Assembly (NCBI GenBank): GCA_039808325.1
Contig: JBDHSU010000015.1
Coordinates: 1-43,874, forward strand
Source of the DNA: JAFKKS01 sp039808325
GTDB taxonomy: Bacteria; Pseudomonadota; Alphaproteobacteria; Rhizobiales; Xanthobacteraceae
DNA: 43,874 bases
Reading direction: 5' to 3'
Below the pieces are notes generated by a model that was not told where the DNA came from, ran no database searches, and saw only the letters and a list, made by a program, of their open reading frames with translations. This document shows positions 42,798-43,874 of the stretch, one piece after another; position 1 is the first letter of the stretch; each line of letters starts with the position of its first letter. The position numbers and the translations under genes were made by a program.

Positions 42798-43874
42798 TTA
42801 CGCCTGCGGCTGCGGCTCCATCGGGCCCGGCGCATCGGGGCGCGGGCGACCCTTGCCGGCGGTCGGCACCGCCGAGGAGCGTGGCGTCTGCGGCTCGATC
42901 ACGGATTCGCGCGAAGGCCGCTTGCCGTTGAGCAGATCGATGATCTCATCGCCCGACAGCGTCTCGAATTCGAGCAACCCCTTGGCCAGGATTTCCAAGT
43001 CGCCCCGCTTCTCTTCGAGGACGCGCCGCGCCTCGTTGTGGCCTTCCTCGACCAGGCGCCTGATCTCGGCGTCGATCTTCTGCGCCGTCGATTCCGACAC
43101 GTTCTGCTGGCGCGCGACCGACATGCCGAGGAACACCTCGTCCTGGTTCTCGCCGTAGGCGACGGCGCCGAGCTCGGGCGAGAAGCCCCAGCGCGTCACC
43201 ATCATGCGCGCAAGCCGCGTCGCCTGCTCGATATCCGATTGCGCGCCGGACGTGACCTTGTCGGCGCCGAAGATCATCTCCTCCGCGACGCGCCCGCCCA
43301 TCATGATCGCGAGGCGCGAGGTCATTTGCTCGTAGCTCATCGACAGCTTGTCGCGTTCCGGCAACTGCATGACCATGCCGAGCGCGCGGCCGCGCGGGAT
43401 GATCGTCGCCTTGTGCACGGGGTCGGTCGCGACGACGTTGAGCGCGAGGATCGCGTGCCCGCCTTCGTGATAGGCGGTGAGCAGCTTCTCCTCCTCGGTC
43501 ATGACGAGCGACTTGCGCTCGGCACCCATCATCACCTTGTCCTTGGCGTCCTCGAATTCGTATTGCGTGACCATGCGCTTGTTGCGCCGCGCCGCCATCA
43601 GCGCCGCCTCGTTGACGAGGTTCATGAGGTCGGCGCCGGAAAACCCGGGCGTGCCGCGCGCGATGGTCTTGAGATTGACGTCCGGCGCCAGCGGCACCTT
43701 GCGCACATGCACCTTGAGGATCTGCTCGCGGCCGACCACGTCCGGATTCGGCACGATCACCTGCCGGTCGAAACGGCCGGGGCGCAGCAACGCCGGGTCG
43801 AGCACGTCGGGACGGTTGGTCGCGGCGATGAGGATGATGCCCTCGTTCGCCTCGAAGCCGTCCATCTCGACGAG
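42798..43874 (-). CDS. ftsH: ATP-dependent zinc metalloprotease FtsH (C-terminal part, runs off right edge)
   Basis: The last 358 residues of the membrane-bound AAA+ protease that degrades misfolded membrane proteins and, in enterics, sigma-32 and LpxC. The frame runs in at the edge with LVEMDGFEANEGIILIAATNRPDVLDPALLRPGRFDRQV, the second region of homology. The zinc motif HEGGH (AYHEGGHAIL) and the third ligand region follow, then the coiled-coil end and a proline-rich tail (RPRPDAPGPMEPQPQA). Walker A and the membrane anchors lie outside the window. rpoH, whose product is an FtsH substrate in E. coli, is in the same window, though 16 kb away. Confidence 0.95.
   Translation of the reverse strand, partial: LVEMDGFEANEGIILIAATNRPDVLDPALLRPGRFDRQVIVPNPDVVGREQILKVHVRKVPLAPDVNLKTIARGTPGFSGADLMNLVNEAALMAARRNKRMVTQYEFEDAKDKVMMGAERKSLVMTEEEKLLTAYHEGGHAILALNVVATDPVHKATIIPRGRALGMVMQLPERDKLSMSYEQMTSRLAIMMGGRVAEEMIFGADKVTSGAQSDIEQATRLARMMVTRWGFSPELGAVAYGENQDEVFLGMSVARQQNVSESTAQKIDAEIRRLVEEGHNEARRVLEEKRGDLEILAKGLLEFETLSGDEIIDLLNGKRPSRESVIEPQTPRSSAVPTAGKGRPRPDAPGPMEPQPQA

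Noticed and set aside
1..43874. CRISPR arrays, prophage or restriction/defence modules
   Set aside because: No regularly spaced direct repeats, no phage structural or integrase genes and no defence-type domains; the HerA-like ATPase has no nuclease partner beside it, so a HerA-based defence system is not supported.

Overview
The window is chromosomal DNA from a high-GC alphaproteobacterium, most likely Hyphomicrobiales (Bradyrhizobium / Xanthobacteraceae-like). The indications are an RpoH of alphaproteobacterial type with its RpoH box, a serC-type RNA leader, Irr-like boxes at bfr and bfd, a HyuA/HyuB-creatininase catabolic operon, and three families of dispersed intergenic palindromic repeats of the kind common in these genomes. 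I see no phage, insertion sequence, CRISPR array or plasmid function. Most of the window is core chromosome broken up by small accessory blocks.

Left part (1-13.3 kb). A minus-strand ABC importer locus (ATPase, LacI-type regulator, Tat-secreted binding protein, probably a permease running off the left edge) carries two identical LacI-type operators, one at a clear promoter in front of the ATPase gene and one in front of the binding-protein gene. A 0.6 kb gap follows, then an RND efflux pair (adaptor and MdtC-like pump), a zinc-free quinone reductase-like enzyme, a short-chain dehydrogenase, pdxH, a small outer-membrane-type lipoprotein, a CbpA-like DnaJ and a truncated-looking anti-sigma factor.

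Centre (13.5-26.6 kb). fabI is followed by the most interesting metabolic block. A plus-strand amidohydrolase-RidA pair converges on a tightly overlapped minus-strand operon (aminotransferase, HyuA, HyuB, creatininase-family hydrolase) that begins 38 bases downstream of a tRNA-Glu(CTC) gene. Together these encode a set of ring- or amide-opening enzymes whose substrate I cannot identify. Beyond the tRNA lie a HerA/DUF853 ATPase, a small membrane protein, an RluD-like pseudouridine synthase and rpoH with a strong terminator.

Right part (26.6-43.9 kb). This holds a Kef-type antiporter with a C-terminal stress-protein-like region, an FMN-dependent alpha-hydroxy-acid oxidase-like protein, a proline-rich single-pass membrane protein of unknown function, purA, the serine pathway genes serA and serC, two outer-membrane beta-barrels, the iron-storage pair bfr/bfd, glmM, an MFS transporter, and the C-terminal three-fifths or so of ftsH running off the right edge. 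Long open frames antisense to many genes are high-GC shadows and are not annotated.
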